Shown: positions 9,113 to 21,347 of the stretch, piece after piece
Position numbering within the stretch: position 1 is the stretch's first letter
How the letters are laid out: every line of letters starts with the position of its first letter
From: Citrobacter sp. JGM124
Lineage (GTDB): Bacteria > Pseudomonadota > Gammaproteobacteria > Enterobacterales > Enterobacteriaceae
DNA length: 64,000 bases
Assembly: GCF_018257795.1 (NCBI RefSeq)
Contig: NZ_JAERJD010000004.1
Span: 268,918-332,917 of the forward strand
Direction: 5' to 3'
Made by a program: the position numbers and the translations under genes
Notes under the pieces: generated by a model
Told to the model about the DNA's origin: nothing
Database searches by the model: none
What the model saw: only the letters and a program-made list of their open reading frames with translations

Positions 9113-9493
9113 TACAATCTCCTTTTTATAAACCAACAACATCCTGCTAGCAGCACGATGCTATTTTAATCCTGTCTGATAAGAAGTCGTTATCGGTGAT
9201 TCACTCGTATTGTTCATATTCTAGCTTGTTTATGACCCGGTGCAGCAGAAATTTTGTGAAATAATCACCCGATAGTCAGAGCGTCCTGGAGCATGAATCA
9301 TGACGTATTGAGGGAATGACACGGCGTTTTTTATTGCTCTCAGCCAGCCATTCAGTGGGGTATGTTGTTTTTCGTGGGCGTTTTTATAGGCGCTATTATC
9401 GTGATTTTTGCTATCACCAGATGGCCTGAACAGGGTTAACCATCGCGTCCCATTTCAGGCTACATATTTGCATATTCATACCGTTATGGCCTG
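9113..9493. other. Intergenic region between hdeA and feoC
   Basis: This 381-base interval holds the hdeA promoter region on its left side and the 3' side of feoC on its right. No recognisable regulator site was confirmed for hdeA. One hydrophobic plus-strand ORF of 25 codons (9362-9439) is described separately. I see no terminator with a clear T run for feoC. Confidence 0.6.
9362..9439 (+). CDS. Possible small membrane protein, 25 residues, unrecognised
   Basis: The reading frame starts at ATG 9362 and ends at TAA 9439. The product begins MLFFVGVFIGAIIVIFAI and ends TRWPEQG, that is, one hydrophobic span of about 17 residues and a short polar tail, which is the layout of known enterobacterial small membrane proteins. 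The weak point is the ribosome site: GTGGGG abuts the ATG with one base between, so TTG 9365 could be the true start. I do not recognise it. It may be chance. Confidence 0.25.
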   Translation: MLFFVGVFIGAIIVIFAITRWPEQG

Positions 9494-9730
9494 CTAGCGC
9501 AGACTCCATAACTCTTTACTGCAGCTTTGACCTTCCGGGCAATGTTTACAACTTCCGGTTAGACAGGCACTGGAATCTTCCGTCACTCGCTGGGCTTTGC
9601 CCATAGCCTCAAGCCGTGTCAGCATCGCCAGGACCATCGGCAGTGGTATGGTGAGTTGTTGGCTAAGCTGACTGGCTTCAAGACGCCCTTGTAATGCCAG
9701 GGCGTTGCGAAGATCCATTAAGGTCGCCAT
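9494..9730 (-). CDS. feoC: Ferrous iron transport protein FeoC
   Basis: Small winged-helix protein of 78 residues, the usual length, encoded last in feoABC. It binds FeoB and has been reported to protect it from proteolysis; a DNA-binding role has been suggested but not shown. The winged-helix region is residues 1-50. The C-terminal wing carries four cysteines (C56, C61, C64, C70) in the CLTGSCKHCPEGQSC pattern that can hold an Fe-S cluster. It starts 11 bases after the feoB stop codon. Confidence 0.96.
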   Translation of the reverse strand: MATLMDLRNALALQGRLEASQLSQQLTIPLPMVLAMLTRLEAMGKAQRVTEDSSACLTGSCKHCPEGQSCSKELWSLR

Positions 9731-9741
9731 ACGCGTCTCCT

Positions 9742-12063
9742 TTAATGACAGTCCCCAGAATTTTTACGACAGCACGGCTCGGATACTCGGTTTACCGCAG
9801 GTTCCAGCGAGATACTGACACGGCTTCGAGCACGACGCAGCCCCCAAACCAGCAAGATATTAAATATGATGACAGTCAGAATACAGGTCAGGCTATAACG
9901 TGGATGCGCACTGAACATGACGCTCTGATAGTAAAGTGTGGACAAAGAATAGGCGAGATTCAGCCCCCACAGGACAGAAAACATCATCCATCCACGGCTC
10001 GATTCCCGGGCAATGGCCCCCATGACTGAAATACAAGGAATATAGAGCAGGATAAAGATGAGATAGCTATACGCCGCTGCTTCGCTGCCAAACTTCGTGC
10101 TCATTGTTCCCATTGCGCCACCGGCCATCTCACCGTCGCCTTTACTGGCCTCGATAGGATTGGCTAACACGCTCAGACTGAACGTTTCTTTAAGGCCATC
10201 CCAGGTTTCGGCGACAGCATCCTGTAGTTCATCCAGCAAGTTAAAGGTCGCCGGGTCGAAATCATCATTGTGAATATCTTCGGCGGTATAGAGGGTATTC
10301 AGCGTTCCGACTACGACTTCCTTCGCCATTGCTCCGGTAAACAAGCCTACGGTCGCTTGCCAGTTATCGTCCTGAATACCAATGGGGTTCAATAGTGGGG
10401 TGAGTACCTGGCTCACTGACGCCAGGGCAGACTGATTAATATTATCCACCTGCTGGCCATTAAACGAAAAGCTATTAAGACCACCAATCACCATACTGAC
10501 AATAATGATGATTTTACCCGCACGTAAGATAAAGCCTTTAAGACGCTGCCAGGTTTGTAACAACAGGCTTTTTAAATGGGGAACATGGTAGACCGGTAGC
10601 TCCATAACGAAGGGAGAAGCCTCACCACGCATAATCGTATATTTAAGTAGTAACCCGGTCAGAATGGCCATCACAATACCGAGAATATAGAGTGAAAAGA
10701 CGATAAAAGCGCCTTTCTGACCAAAGAAAGCGGCTGAGAAGACGGCAAAAATTGCCAGACGAGCACCGCAGGACATAAAGGGGGCCATCATAATGGTCAT
10801 AATGCGCTCACGCGGTGCATCAAGGGTTCGAGCCCCCATGACCGAAGGAACATTACAGCCAAAGCCGACAATCAGTGGCACAAAAGACTTGCCGGGTAGC
10901 CCCAGGGACTGCATGAGTCTGTCCATCACGAAGGCAGCACGAGCCATATAGCCTGAATCTTCCAGGAATGAAAGAAACAGATACATCATACCGATTTGTG
11001 GCACCAGGGGGAGAACCGTATTAATCCCACCACCCAAGCCCTGGGCGAGGAATACGGTTAGCCAGTCCGGCGCATGCAGAGTGTATCCAAGCCACTGAAT
11101 ACCATTAACAAATATAGCAATTGAACCTGCATCAAAGATGGGCTGCAGTGCACCACCAATATTGATTGCCAGGAAGAACATTAAATACATGACTAGCAGG
11201 AATATTGGCAGTCCAAGATAACGGTTGATAATCACTTTATCCATCATCACCGTCATGCGATTCGGTGCGGCAGTCAGTGTGTTACTGACCGCCTCACAAA
11301 GGGTGGCAATGGTTTGATAACGGGCATCAGCAATGATAAGCGCCGGGTCATCAAGGCTCTGCATGACGCGCTGTTGTGAAGCCGCGAGCTCTTCAGGGCT
11401 GCTTTTTGCATAAGACTGGCTGTATATATCCCCTTCAAGCATCTGTAGTGCGAGCCAGCGGCGGCGGTGTTCCGGGATATCTGCCGCCATGCTGTCAGCA
11501 AGGTGGCTCGCTTCAGTTAATAGCGCTTCAGGATAGTTCACATGGGTGGCATGAGGATTTGGTCGTTTTTCGTCAATAGCCAGTTTCAGGGCTTCAATGC
11601 CGCTGCCTTTGGTGGACACCATCGGGATGACGGGACAACCAAGGCGTGCGGCCAGGGCATCAATATCGATCTTAATGGCCTGTTTTTCGGCAATATCAAG
11701 CATATTCAGAGCCACGACACAAGGGATGCCCAGCTCCAGCAGTTGCAGCGTCAGATAAAGATTACGCTCAAGATTTGAGGCATCCACTACGTTGATCAGG
11801 ACATCTGCTTCACCGCTGAGAATATAGTGGCAGGCAATTTGCTCGTCCAGCGAGGTTTGCGCCGAAATGGTGGTGAGTGAATATGTTCCTGGCAGATCGA
11901 CCAGGGTAACTTGTTGTTCAGCTGTTGAAAAGTGCCCCTCTTTACGTTCGACAGTAACACCTGCCCAATTACCAACCCTTTGACGCGCACCAGTAAGCTG
12001 ATTAAAAAGCGTCGTTTTACCCGAGTTAGGGTTACCAATTAAACCAACGATTAATTTATTCAT
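9742..12063 (-). CDS. feoB: Fe(II) transporter, GTPase permease FeoB
   Basis: Main ferrous-iron importer of the inner membrane. I chose ATG 12063, giving 773 residues starting MNKLIVGLIGNPNSGKTTLF; the open frame extends 24 codons further but does not match the family. The N-terminal G domain has G1 GNPNSGKT (10-17), G3 DLPGTYS, and G4 NMLD. A helical GDI-like domain links it to the membrane part, which has two gate motifs including VPLIVGFGCNVPSVMGAR and FMSCGARLAI. It follows feoA by 55 bases. The C-terminal tail has two adjacent cysteines (EPCCRKN). Confidence 0.98.
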   Translation of the reverse strand: MNKLIVGLIGNPNSGKTTLFNQLTGARQRVGNWAGVTVERKEGHFSTAEQQVTLVDLPGTYSLTTISAQTSLDEQIACHYILSGEADVLINVVDASNLERNLYLTLQLLELGIPCVVALNMLDIAEKQAIKIDIDALAARLGCPVIPMVSTKGSGIEALKLAIDEKRPNPHATHVNYPEALLTEASHLADSMAADIPEHRRRWLALQMLEGDIYSQSYAKSSPEELAASQQRVMQSLDDPALIIADARYQTIATLCEAVSNTLTAAPNRMTVMMDKVIINRYLGLPIFLLVMYLMFFLAINIGGALQPIFDAGSIAIFVNGIQWLGYTLHAPDWLTVFLAQGLGGGINTVLPLVPQIGMMYLFLSFLEDSGYMARAAFVMDRLMQSLGLPGKSFVPLIVGFGCNVPSVMGARTLDAPRERIMTIMMAPFMSCGARLAIFAVFSAAFFGQKGAFIVFSLYILGIVMAILTGLLLKYTIMRGEASPFVMELPVYHVPHLKSLLLQTWQRLKGFILRAGKIIIIVSMVIGGLNSFSFNGQQVDNINQSALASVSQVLTPLLNPIGIQDDNWQATVGLFTGAMAKEVVVGTLNTLYTAEDIHNDDFDPATFNLLDELQDAVAETWDGLKETFSLSVLANPIEASKGDGEMAGGAMGTMSTKFGSEAAAYSYLIFILLYIPCISVMGAIARESSRGWMMFSVLWGLNLAYSLSTLYYQSVMFSAHPRYSLTCILTVIIFNILLVWGLRRARSRVSISLEPAVNRVSEPCCRKNSGDCH

Positions 12064-12118
12064 GTTACCTGTACATTTTATTTTTAAGTGGTGGCTGGCA
12101 ATTAGAAAATAGAGTGGG

Positions 12119-12343
12119 TTAACAAACCGCCTCAAGATTTAACAATGCGAGATCTTTTTTGCGTAATACCAGATTGACGCAGCGCGTTTTGATATGAATC
12201 GGGCCACCGAAGGGAGCAATACGCACTACCTGAAAAGAAGAGCCTGGCAACATACCAAGTGATAATAGTTTCTGACGATAAGCAGGGCTAATTTCAGGGG
12301 CGAAACCGATAATTTTCCATGCACTATTGGGCAACAGTTTCAT
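12119..12343 (-). CDS. feoA: Ferrous iron transport accessory protein FeoA
   Basis: Cytoplasmic SH3-like protein of 74 residues, first gene of feoABC, thought to work with FeoB in Fe(II) uptake. The FeoA fold is seen in [23 protein letters not shown] and the [17 protein letters not shown]-terminus. It is preceded by a long AT-rich regulatory region that contains a good Fur box. Anaerobic FNR activation is known in E. coli, but I did not find a convincing FNR site here. Confidence 0.96.
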   Translation of the reverse strand: MKLLPNSAWKIIGFAPEISPAYRQKLLSLGMLPGSSFQVVRIAPFGGPIHIKTRCVNLVLRKKDLALLNLEAVC

Positions 12344-12820
12344 AAGACCTACTTAGAGCAACACTCTATGGAAGATTGGCCATATTCAAGGGCGAAGCAT
12401 TTCACACCATGAAAGTTTATTAATCTGTCGAGAGGCAAGGCAATCAACTCTAATAATGATAATAATTATAGTTCGTATCATCAATATTTTTTTATATTTG
12501 ACGGTGCAATATCTATTTTATTGTTTTTTTACCTCTTTTTTTAATTCAGATTTGATGTCTATTTTTAAATAGATATCAATTTACGCTACTTAACGATAAC
12601 AATCAGGCAGTTGTTTATATTTGTTGTTAGTGTGTGAAATATTTATGCTGACTGTTAATTTTTTACTTTTGAGGTGACAAAAATAAAAATTATGCTACCC
12701 GTTTATTTGAATTCCATTTGTCGAGCATGACTTCGGCAGCTAACAATAATAGGACAGATTGTTTTTACACAGTTTTATATAAGAAGAGTCCGCCAGCCAG
12801 GTGGCTGGCGGAAGAGGAGA
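12344..12820. promoter_or_regulatory. feo promoter region, AT-rich
   Basis: This 477-base interval between feoA (start) and tex (end) has no gene. It is much richer in A+T than its neighbours. It holds the Fur box (12452-12471) and an unexplained 28-base palindrome (12552-12579). The feo transcript must begin inside it and run leftward. The far right end is the 3' flank of tex; CAGCCAGGTGGCTGGCGG there may form a weak stem-loop. Confidence 0.75.
12452..12471. promoter_or_regulatory. Fur box upstream of feoA
   Basis: AATAATGATAATAATTATAG matches the 19-base Fur consensus GATAATGATAATCATTATC at 16 positions. It lies about 109 bases upstream of the feoA start codon, as expected for iron repression of feoABC. 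Confidence 0.8.
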
Positions 12821-15145
12821 TTAACGTTTCTTGCCAAAGGCAGCACTGAGAGCATCACCCATAGCACTATTACCAGCGACAGTGGTATTGCTACGCCCAC
12901 GCGGTGTGGCAGACGGTTTTTTCTGATCACGTACATTGGTGCTGGAACGGCGACTCTGGGTTTCACCGGGTTGCTCATCAAGACGCATGGTCAGGGCGAT
13001 ACGCTTACGCTGTAAGTCTACTTCCATCACTTTAACCTTAACGATATCACCGGCTTTAACCACTTTATGGGGATCGTCGACAAACTTGTTGGCGAGTGAT
13101 GAAATATGAACAAGGCCATCCTGATGCACACCAATATCGACAAAAGCCCCAAAATTGGTGACGTTAGTGACAGCGCCTTCAAGTACCATGCCCGGCAGGA
13201 GATCATTCATTGTTTCGACTCCTTCGGCAAATTGCGCAGTTTTAAACTCCGGACGTGGATCACGACCTGGTTTTTCCAGTTCTTTGATGATATCTGTCAC
13301 GGTAGGGAGTCCGAAACGTTCATCGGTAAACTGGCTGGCTTTCAAACCTTGCAACGCACTGCTATTGCCCATGATCTGCTGTAACGCCTGGTGGGTGGTC
13401 GCGAGGATTCGTTCAACAACCGGATAGGCCTCCGGGTGAACGGTAGAGGCATCCAGAGGGTTATCCCCATGATTAATACGCAAAAAACCGGCACATTGCT
13501 CAAAGGCTTTAGGGCCAAGACGGCTAACGTTGAGTAATTGCTGGCGATTATTAAACTGACCATTCTCATCGCGCCAGGTAACGATATTTTGCGCGATCAT
13601 ACGTGTCAGCCCGGCAACGCGGGTGAGTAGGGGTACGGAGGCTGTATTCAGATCGACCCCGACGGCGTTTACACAGTCTTCTACTACGGCATCCAGCTTT
13701 TTAGCCAGTTGGGTCTGGCTGACATCATGCTGATACTGGCCAACACCGATGGATTTTGGATCAATTTTTACCAGCTCTGCTAACGGATCTTGCAAGCGTC
13801 TGGCAATAGAGACCGCACCACGTATCGATACGTCGAGGTCTGGAAACTCGAGTGCTGCGAGTTCTGAAGCAGAATAAACGGATGCCCCGGCTTCGCTGAC
13901 AATCACCTTTTGTGCGCTACTGATAGCAGGGAACTGTTTTTGTACGTCAAGGAAGAAGCGTTCAGTCTCCCGTGAGGCAGTCCCGTTACCAATTGCCACT
14001 AACTCAACATGATGTTTTTCACATAGTGCCGCGACTGCAGCAGCAGCTTTTGCCGCCTGCCCGGTATGGGGGTAGATCGTATCGGTTGCCACAAGCTTAC
14101 CTGTTGCATCCACTACTGCAACTTTTACGCCGGTGCGTAAACCCGGATCAAGGCCCATCGTTGGGCGCAGGCCAGCCGGTGCTGCCATGAGTAAATCACT
14201 GAGGTTACGGGCGAAAACGTTAATGGCTTCTTCTTCCGCATGCTCCCGTATTGTGCCCATTAATTCTGTTTCAAGGTGCATTAATATCTTAATGCGCCAT
14301 GTCCAGCTCACTACAGCGCGACGCCAGCTATCCGCGGGGGCATTATTTAAATGCAGGTTGAGGTGTTCGATGATCAACTGTTCGCAATAGCTTTCACGAG
14401 GCGGTTCTTCAAACTGCGGGTCTGCATTGAGGGACAGCTGAAGCACACCTTCGTTACGACCACGGAACATGGCCAATGCCCGATGTGAGGGAACGGTTGA
14501 AACCGGTTCGTGATGATTGAAGTAGTCGCGAAATTTTGCGCCCTCCTCTTCTTTTCCCGTCATCACCAGTGATACTAGGTGGGCATTTTTCCACAGATAA
14601 TTACGCACTTTTGCCAGCAAGACGGCATCTTCAGCAAAACGCTCCATCAGTATGTAACGTGCACCATCAAGTGCAGCTTTGACGTCAGCAACGCCTTTGT
14701 CTGCATCCACATACTGGATCGCCTCTTGTTCCGGGGTGAGGGATGCATCATTCCAGAGTCGGTCTGCCAAGGGCTCTAACCCGGCTTCAATCGCGATTTG
14801 ACCACGGGTGCGCCGTTTGGGCTTGAAGGGGAGGTAGAGATCTTCCAGCTCCGTTTTGCTCAAGGTACTATTAATGGCATTTGCCAGGGACTCGCTGAGT
14901 TTTCCTTGATCGTCAATCGACTTGATAATCACTTTACGCCGGTCTTCCAGTTCCCGTAAGTAGCCCAGGCGAGTCTCTAGCTGACGCAGCTGCGTATCAT
15001 CCAGTCCACCGGTAACTTCTTTACGGTAACGGGCGATAAAAGGCACGGTATTTCCTTCATCCAGAAGACGAACAGCGGCTTCCACCTGTTCATTTCTGGC
15101 CCGTAGCTCATCCGCAATAATGCGGTAAAGCGAATCATTCATCAT
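12821..15145 (-). CDS. tex: Transcription accessory/S1 RNA-binding protein Tex (YhgF)
   Basis: RNA- and nucleic-acid-binding protein of 774 residues, conserved in bacteria. The Tex N-terminal helical domain is followed by a YqgF/RuvX-like domain containing [18 protein letters not shown]. Helix-hairpin-helix segments follow ([15 protein letters not shown]). A C-terminal S1 domain has the motif [20 protein letters not shown]. The tail is low-complexity ([14 protein letters not shown]) and ends FGKKR. The start [10 protein letters not shown] matches relatives. It precedes greB's 3' end on the same strand, 111 bases after it, so the two may be co-transcribed. Confidence 0.97.
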   Translation of the reverse strand: MMNDSLYRIIADELRARNEQVEAAVRLLDEGNTVPFIARYRKEVTGGLDDTQLRQLETRLGYLRELEDRRKVIIKSIDDQGKLSESLANAINSTLSKTELEDLYLPFKPKRRTRGQIAIEAGLEPLADRLWNDASLTPEQEAIQYVDADKGVADVKAALDGARYILMERFAEDAVLLAKVRNYLWKNAHLVSLVMTGKEEEGAKFRDYFNHHEPVSTVPSHRALAMFRGRNEGVLQLSLNADPQFEEPPRESYCEQLIIEHLNLHLNNAPADSWRRAVVSWTWRIKILMHLETELMGTIREHAEEEAINVFARNLSDLLMAAPAGLRPTMGLDPGLRTGVKVAVVDATGKLVATDTIYPHTGQAAKAAAAVAALCEKHHVELVAIGNGTASRETERFFLDVQKQFPAISSAQKVIVSEAGASVYSASELAALEFPDLDVSIRGAVSIARRLQDPLAELVKIDPKSIGVGQYQHDVSQTQLAKKLDAVVEDCVNAVGVDLNTASVPLLTRVAGLTRMIAQNIVTWRDENGQFNNRQQLLNVSRLGPKAFEQCAGFLRINHGDNPLDASTVHPEAYPVVERILATTHQALQQIMGNSSALQGLKASQFTDERFGLPTVTDIIKELEKPGRDPRPEFKTAQFAEGVETMNDLLPGMVLEGAVTNVTNFGAFVDIGVHQDGLVHISSLANKFVDDPHKVVKAGDIVKVKVMEVDLQRKRIALTMRLDEQPGETQSRRSSTNVRDQKKPSATPRGRSNTTVAGNSAMGDALSAAFGKKR

Positions 15146-15256
15146 AGTTTCTTGTCTACTCCAGGGCGAAAAATTCAGGGACAGTTATACGGGGTGAAGA
15201 TGAAAACTTCCAGCAACTATCTCTGATATATAAAGATTCGGATAATACTCTGAACC

Positions 15257-15736
15257 TTACTCGGGGGGGATGTATCTTATTTCATTCACATACCAGACAG
15301 TCTCCCCCGCTGGGGTCTGCACAGTGGCGACATCACCACACTCTTTTTTCAGTAATGCCCGCGCCATTGGGGAGTCGATAGAAATATAGTCTTTACGTCC
15401 AAAAATCTCATCGTAGCCCACAATCCGAAAATTGAGCCTGTTTCCGTCGTCATTTTCAATCTCGACCCAAGCCCCAAAGAAGATTTTCCCCTCTTGTTGG
15501 GGGGAGTAATCAACAATTTTCAATTGTTCAAGACACTTTGCGAGATAACGCACGCGCCTGTCTATTTCCCGTAGACGTTTTTTATTGTATTGATAGTCAG
15601 CATTCTCACTACGATCACCAAGGCTGGCAGCCCATGTCACTTTTTTAGTGACCTCAGGACGCTCGATGCGCCATAAATGATCCAGCTCTTGTTTTAACTT
15701 GTTGTAACCTTCGCGGGTAATGAGGGGCGTTTTCAT
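15257..15736 (-). CDS. greB: Transcription elongation factor GreB
   Basis: Cytosolic factor that enters the RNA polymerase secondary channel and stimulates cleavage of backtracked transcripts. The 159-residue protein has the N-terminal coiled coil with the acidic tip (GDRSENADYQYNKKRLREID) and a C-terminal FKBP-like domain including KDYISIDSPMARALLKKECGD. The presence of the long basic patch and length match GreB rather than GreA. It is divergent from ompR across 236 bases, the same arrangement as in E. coli. Confidence 0.97.
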   Translation of the reverse strand: MKTPLITREGYNKLKQELDHLWRIERPEVTKKVTWAASLGDRSENADYQYNKKRLREIDRRVRYLAKCLEQLKIVDYSPQQEGKIFFGAWVEIENDDGNRLNFRIVGYDEIFGRKDYISIDSPMARALLKKECGDVATVQTPAGETVWYVNEIRYIPPE

Positions 15737-15972
15737 TTTTTCGCCTTATCGCCAGTCAATCTGTAGGGTGATTTAAACCGATAGCAGTCAGGAAATGCAA
15801 TGACAGGAATACAGGCTGGCATGCGATAATTACGTGTGGTTACACGGATAAATTATTGTTAAATATGCTTTGTAACAATTTCGACTAGAATATATACCAG
15901 AATTGACTGGTCGTATGAACGCAGTTTTTTAAGAATACAGGCTCAACAGTTCTAGCCTTTGGGAGTACTAAG

Positions 15973-18065
<2,093 letters not shown>

Positions 18066-18081
18066 GATAAATAATGGTAAT

Positions 18082-18116
18082 AAAAAAGGGTTTATGTCTG
18101 ACATAAACCCTTTTTA
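18082..18116. terminator. Bidirectional terminator, envZ/pckA
   Basis: The stem GGGTTTATGTC/GACATAAACCC is flanked by A runs on the left and T runs on the right, between convergent envZ and pckA. Confidence 0.9.
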
Positions 18117-18135
18117 CTATTAAAAGCCTGGTGGA

Positions 18136-19755
18136 TTAAACTTTGGGCCCTACTTTTACCAGTGCAGCCCCGGCTGGGGTATCGGTATACTTATCAAAGT
18201 TATCGATAAATAGTTTTGCCAGATGATTCGCCTTGTCCTGCCATTGTTCAGGAGTACTGTAAGTTTTACGTGGGTCGAGAATTTCACTGTCCACGCCCGG
18301 CAGTTCTGTCGGGATCGTCAGATTAAAGACAGGCAGGTTTTGGGTTGGGGCATTGTCGATGGAGCCATCAAGAATGGCATCAATAATTGCACGTGTATTC
18401 TTGATAGAGATCCGTTTCCCTGTGCCGTTCCAGCCTGTATTCACTAAGTAAGCCTGAGCGCCGGCGGCTTGCATGCGCTTCACCAATACATCGGCATATT
18501 GGGTCGGATGCAAGGTTAAAAATGCTGCGCCAAAACAGGCAGAAAACGTGGGCGTGGGCTCCGTGATACCTCGCTCAGTTCCGGCAAGTTTAGCAGTAAA
18601 ACCGGAAAGAAAGTGGTACTGGGTTTGTTCCGGTGTCAGCCGCGCGACGGGGGGTAAAACACCGAAGGCGTCTGCTGTCAGGAAGATGACCTTGTTTGCG
18701 TGTCCCGCTTTCGATACGGGTTTAACAATATTATCAATATGATAAATCGGGTAAGAGACACGTGTGTTTTCTGTTTTTGATGCGTCATCAAAGTCAATGG
18801 TTCCATCAGCACGGATAACAACATTCTCCAACAAAGCATCCCGACGAATCGCATGGTAGATATCGGGTTCGGCCTCTTCAGACAGATGGATGGTTTTGGC
18901 GTAACAGCCCCCTTCAAAATTAAACACGCCGTCATCATCCCAGCCATGTTCATCATCGCCAATCAAACGACGCTTGGGATCAGTCGAAAGCGTGGTTTTC
19001 CCGGTGCCTGATAATCCAAAGAAGACCGCGACATCCCCTGTCTCACCGACGTTGGCTGAACAGTGCATGGCAGCGATCCCCTTCAGGGGCAGCAGGTAGT
19101 TCATGATAGAGAACATCCCCTTCTTCATTTCGCCACCATACCAAGTCCCGCCGATAAGCTGCATTTTTTCTGTCAGGTTAAAAGCCACAAAGTTTTCTGA
19201 GTTGAGCCCCTGTTCTTTCCAGTCTGGGTTGGTACATTTTGCACCGTTCATGACGACAAAGTCCGGGGTAAAGGTCGACAGCTCTTCATCGGATGGACGG
19301 ATGAACATATTTTTAACGAAATGCGCCTGCCAGGCGACTTCGGTAATAAAACGCACAGCCAGGCGGGTATCAACATTTGCACCGCAGAAGGCATCAACAA
19401 TAAACAGTCGCTTACCGGAGAGTTCCTGGGCGACCAGCCCTTTCAGATGATCCCAGATTTCTGCCGATAACGGTTTATTGTCGTTTTTGCCTTTACCTTT
19501 ATCGGACCACCATAAGGTATCCCGGGTGGTCTCATCACGGACAATATACTTATCTTTGGGAGAACGTCCGGTAAAAATACCGGTATCGACGGCGATGGCG
19601 TTTAAATTCGTCTCCCGCCCACGTTCAAATCCTTGTAAATCAGGATTGAGCTCCTCACGGTACAGGGTGGCATAATCAGGATTATAAATAATATCGCTAA
19701 CATCCTTAATGCCGTAAGCCTCGAGATCCTGCGGGGTTATCTTGTTCACTCGCAT
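18136..19755 (-). CDS. pckA: Phosphoenolpyruvate carboxykinase (ATP)
   Basis: Cytosolic gluconeogenic enzyme: oxaloacetate + ATP to phosphoenolpyruvate + CO2 + ADP. It has 539 residues, one short of the E. coli enzyme. The P-loop is [13 protein letters not shown], followed by the metal site in [20 protein letters not shown]. Substrate-binding sequences [12 protein letters not shown] and [10 protein letters not shown] are present. It stands as a single gene after the yrfG-hslR-hslO group; yhgE, which lies in this gap in E. coli, is absent and replaced by a 285-base interval that must hold the pckA promoter. Confidence 0.98.
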   Translation of the reverse strand: MRVNKITPQDLEAYGIKDVSDIIYNPDYATLYREELNPDLQGFERGRETNLNAIAVDTGIFTGRSPKDKYIVRDETTRDTLWWSDKGKGKNDNKPLSAEIWDHLKGLVAQELSGKRLFIVDAFCGANVDTRLAVRFITEVAWQAHFVKNMFIRPSDEELSTFTPDFVVMNGAKCTNPDWKEQGLNSENFVAFNLTEKMQLIGGTWYGGEMKKGMFSIMNYLLPLKGIAAMHCSANVGETGDVAVFFGLSGTGKTTLSTDPKRRLIGDDEHGWDDDGVFNFEGGCYAKTIHLSEEAEPDIYHAIRRDALLENVVIRADGTIDFDDASKTENTRVSYPIYHIDNIVKPVSKAGHANKVIFLTADAFGVLPPVARLTPEQTQYHFLSGFTAKLAGTERGITEPTPTFSACFGAAFLTLHPTQYADVLVKRMQAAGAQAYLVNTGWNGTGKRISIKNTRAIIDAILDGSIDNAPTQNLPVFNLTIPTELPGVDSEILDPRKTYSTPEQWQDKANHLAKLFIDNFDKYTDTPAGAALVKVGPKV

Positions 19756-20006
19756 TGTCCTTCTCCTTAGCCAATCGATTATTTCTGTATTGTAGAGGTA
19801 TTTGCGGGTGATACGCCGCGACGACCATCATAGATTTTAGATGTCAAAAAATAATAAGTAGCAAAAAAAACCAGGAAAATGATATTGATCAGTGATGAAT
19901 GCTAAATTTTATAACTATTAGCATGATTAATATATGATGGGAGAGGGCGTCACAGTGCAATGATGGGGTAAGTACGGACATTCGTAAAAAGGGGGCGTGC
20001 AAGTAA

Positions 20007-20030
20007 CCGCCTGCGAATAAACGCAGACGG
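20007..20030 (-). terminator. Possible terminator after hslO
   Basis: CCGTCTGCG/CGCAGGCGG forms a stem around TTTATT just after the hslO stop on the minus strand, with one G-T pair. A T run is missing right after it, though a CCCCCTTTTT stretch occurs about 17 bases further on. Confidence 0.4.
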
Positions 20031-20040
20031 CTTACAGGGA

Positions 20041-20925
20041 TCAGTGAATATGTGAGTCTGATGCAGAAGCATTATTGCGCAGAGCAGCAATATCCATTGC
20101 ATCGAAGATATAATGATTACCGCAGTATTCGCAGTTCATATCAATCTCGTTATCTTCTTCCAGGATGCTATCAACTTCCTCTTCTGGCAGTGTTTTTATC
20201 GCAGCGGCGCAGCGTTCACGTGAACAGGTACAGGTAAAGACAACATCTTGTGGATCATAAAGCGTCACTTCTTCTTCATGATACAAACGCCACAATACCT
20301 CGTTGGCTGGAAGTATGAGTAATTCCTCGGCCTTAATGGTATCTGTTAAGGTCGCGAGATGGTTAAAGTCGTCAATCTGGGTATCCTGCGCGGGTAATAC
20401 TTGCAACAACATTCCCCCTGCAGCAGGTTTACCTTCTACGGTACCAGTACGGATAAACAGACGTGTAGGAAGCTGCTCTGAACGCATAAAGTAATCTTCC
20501 AGACAGGCTGCCAGTGTCTCTCCTTCAAGACCAACGACGCCCTGGTAACGCTCACCTTCTTCTGGGCTAATGGTGATCACCAGATAGCCATTGCCGATAA
20601 GGTCTTTCAGTGATGCGTCGTCGGCAACATCTCCTTGTACACGGGCCACGCCGCGCATTTGTTGCTTATTATTACCGTTGATCACAGCCAGTGACATTGG
20701 GCCATCACCTTGTAGCTGAACAGTAATTTCACCATCAAATTTTAACGTTGCGGTCAGGAGACTTGTGGCAACCAGTAGCTCACCAAGAAGGTTTTTCACT
20801 GGTTGCGGATAATCGTGGTGTTCCATGATTCGTTGCCATGTCTCAGATACCGTGACAAGTTCGCCACGAACGGCATGGTTTTCAAATAGATAGCGGTACA
20901 GTTTGTCGTGTTGAGTCATCATCAT
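20041..20925 (-). CDS. hslO: Redox-regulated chaperone Hsp33
   Basis: Cytosolic holdase chaperone switched on by oxidation and unfolding. The 294-residue protein has the substrate-binding N-terminal domain and the C-terminal redox switch with four zinc cysteines, CTC in [12 protein letters not shown] and CEYC in [10 protein letters not shown]. Sequence and length closely match the family. It starts 20 bases after hslR in the group yrfG-hslR-hslO, reported as heat-shock genes in E. coli. The initiation region MMMTQHDK offers three ATGs in a row; the first is used here. Confidence 0.97.
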   Translation of the reverse strand: MMMTQHDKLYRYLFENHAVRGELVTVSETWQRIMEHHDYPQPVKNLLGELLVATSLLTATLKFDGEITVQLQGDGPMSLAVINGNNKQQMRGVARVQGDVADDASLKDLIGNGYLVITISPEEGERYQGVVGLEGETLAACLEDYFMRSEQLPTRLFIRTGTVEGKPAAGGMLLQVLPAQDTQIDDFNHLATLTDTIKAEELLILPANEVLWRLYHEEEVTLYDPQDVVFTCTCSRERCAAAIKTLPEEEVDSILEEDNEIDMNCEYCGNHYIFDAMDIAALRNNASASDSHIH

Positions 20926-20945
20926 TTCTCTTACTGATGGCGGAA

Positions 20946-21347
20946 TTAGGTATTACCGCTGTGTTTAAATTTCATTAAGTCACGGCGCTCTTTTTTATCG
21001 GGGCGACGATCTGGATGTGGCATAGTCAGTGCGTTCATTTTGCGCGCAAGGGCAATTTTTTCTCGCCGGGTAATGCTTTCTGCTGTTTCTTCATAAAGCA
21101 AAGCAGCCTCTGATGCCGGACGGCGCTGGTCAGTTATCGCCAGGATAGTCAGTGTGCGTTCATCGTTCCCCTGGCGCAGCGTTAAAACAGCCTGTAACTC
21201 AACCAGTTTTCCTGGTTTTGTATGCTGGCCGTTATAGTGGACCTTACCACCTTCAACCATTTCCCGAGCTAAAGCGCGAGTTTTATAGATACGCGCAGCC
21301 CAAAGCCATTTATCCAGACGAATGCCTGCTGCCGTTTTCTCTTTCAT
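20946..21347 (-). CDS. hslR: Heat-shock protein 15, ribosome-associated HslR
   Basis: S4-domain RNA-binding protein of 133 residues that binds free 50S subunits carrying nascent chains and helps recycle stalled ribosomes after heat shock. The S4 domain covers about residues 10-70, including VRLDKWLW-type [18 protein letters not shown]. The C-terminal tail is basic ([18 protein letters not shown]). Its ATG overlaps the yrfG stop codon (TAATG), so translation is coupled. hslO follows at 20 bases. Confidence 0.96.
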   Translation of the reverse strand: MKEKTAAGIRLDKWLWAARIYKTRALAREMVEGGKVHYNGQHTKPGKLVELQAVLTLRQGNDERTLTILAITDQRRPASEAALLYEETAESITRREKIALARKMNALTMPHPDRRPDKKERRDLMKFKHSGNT

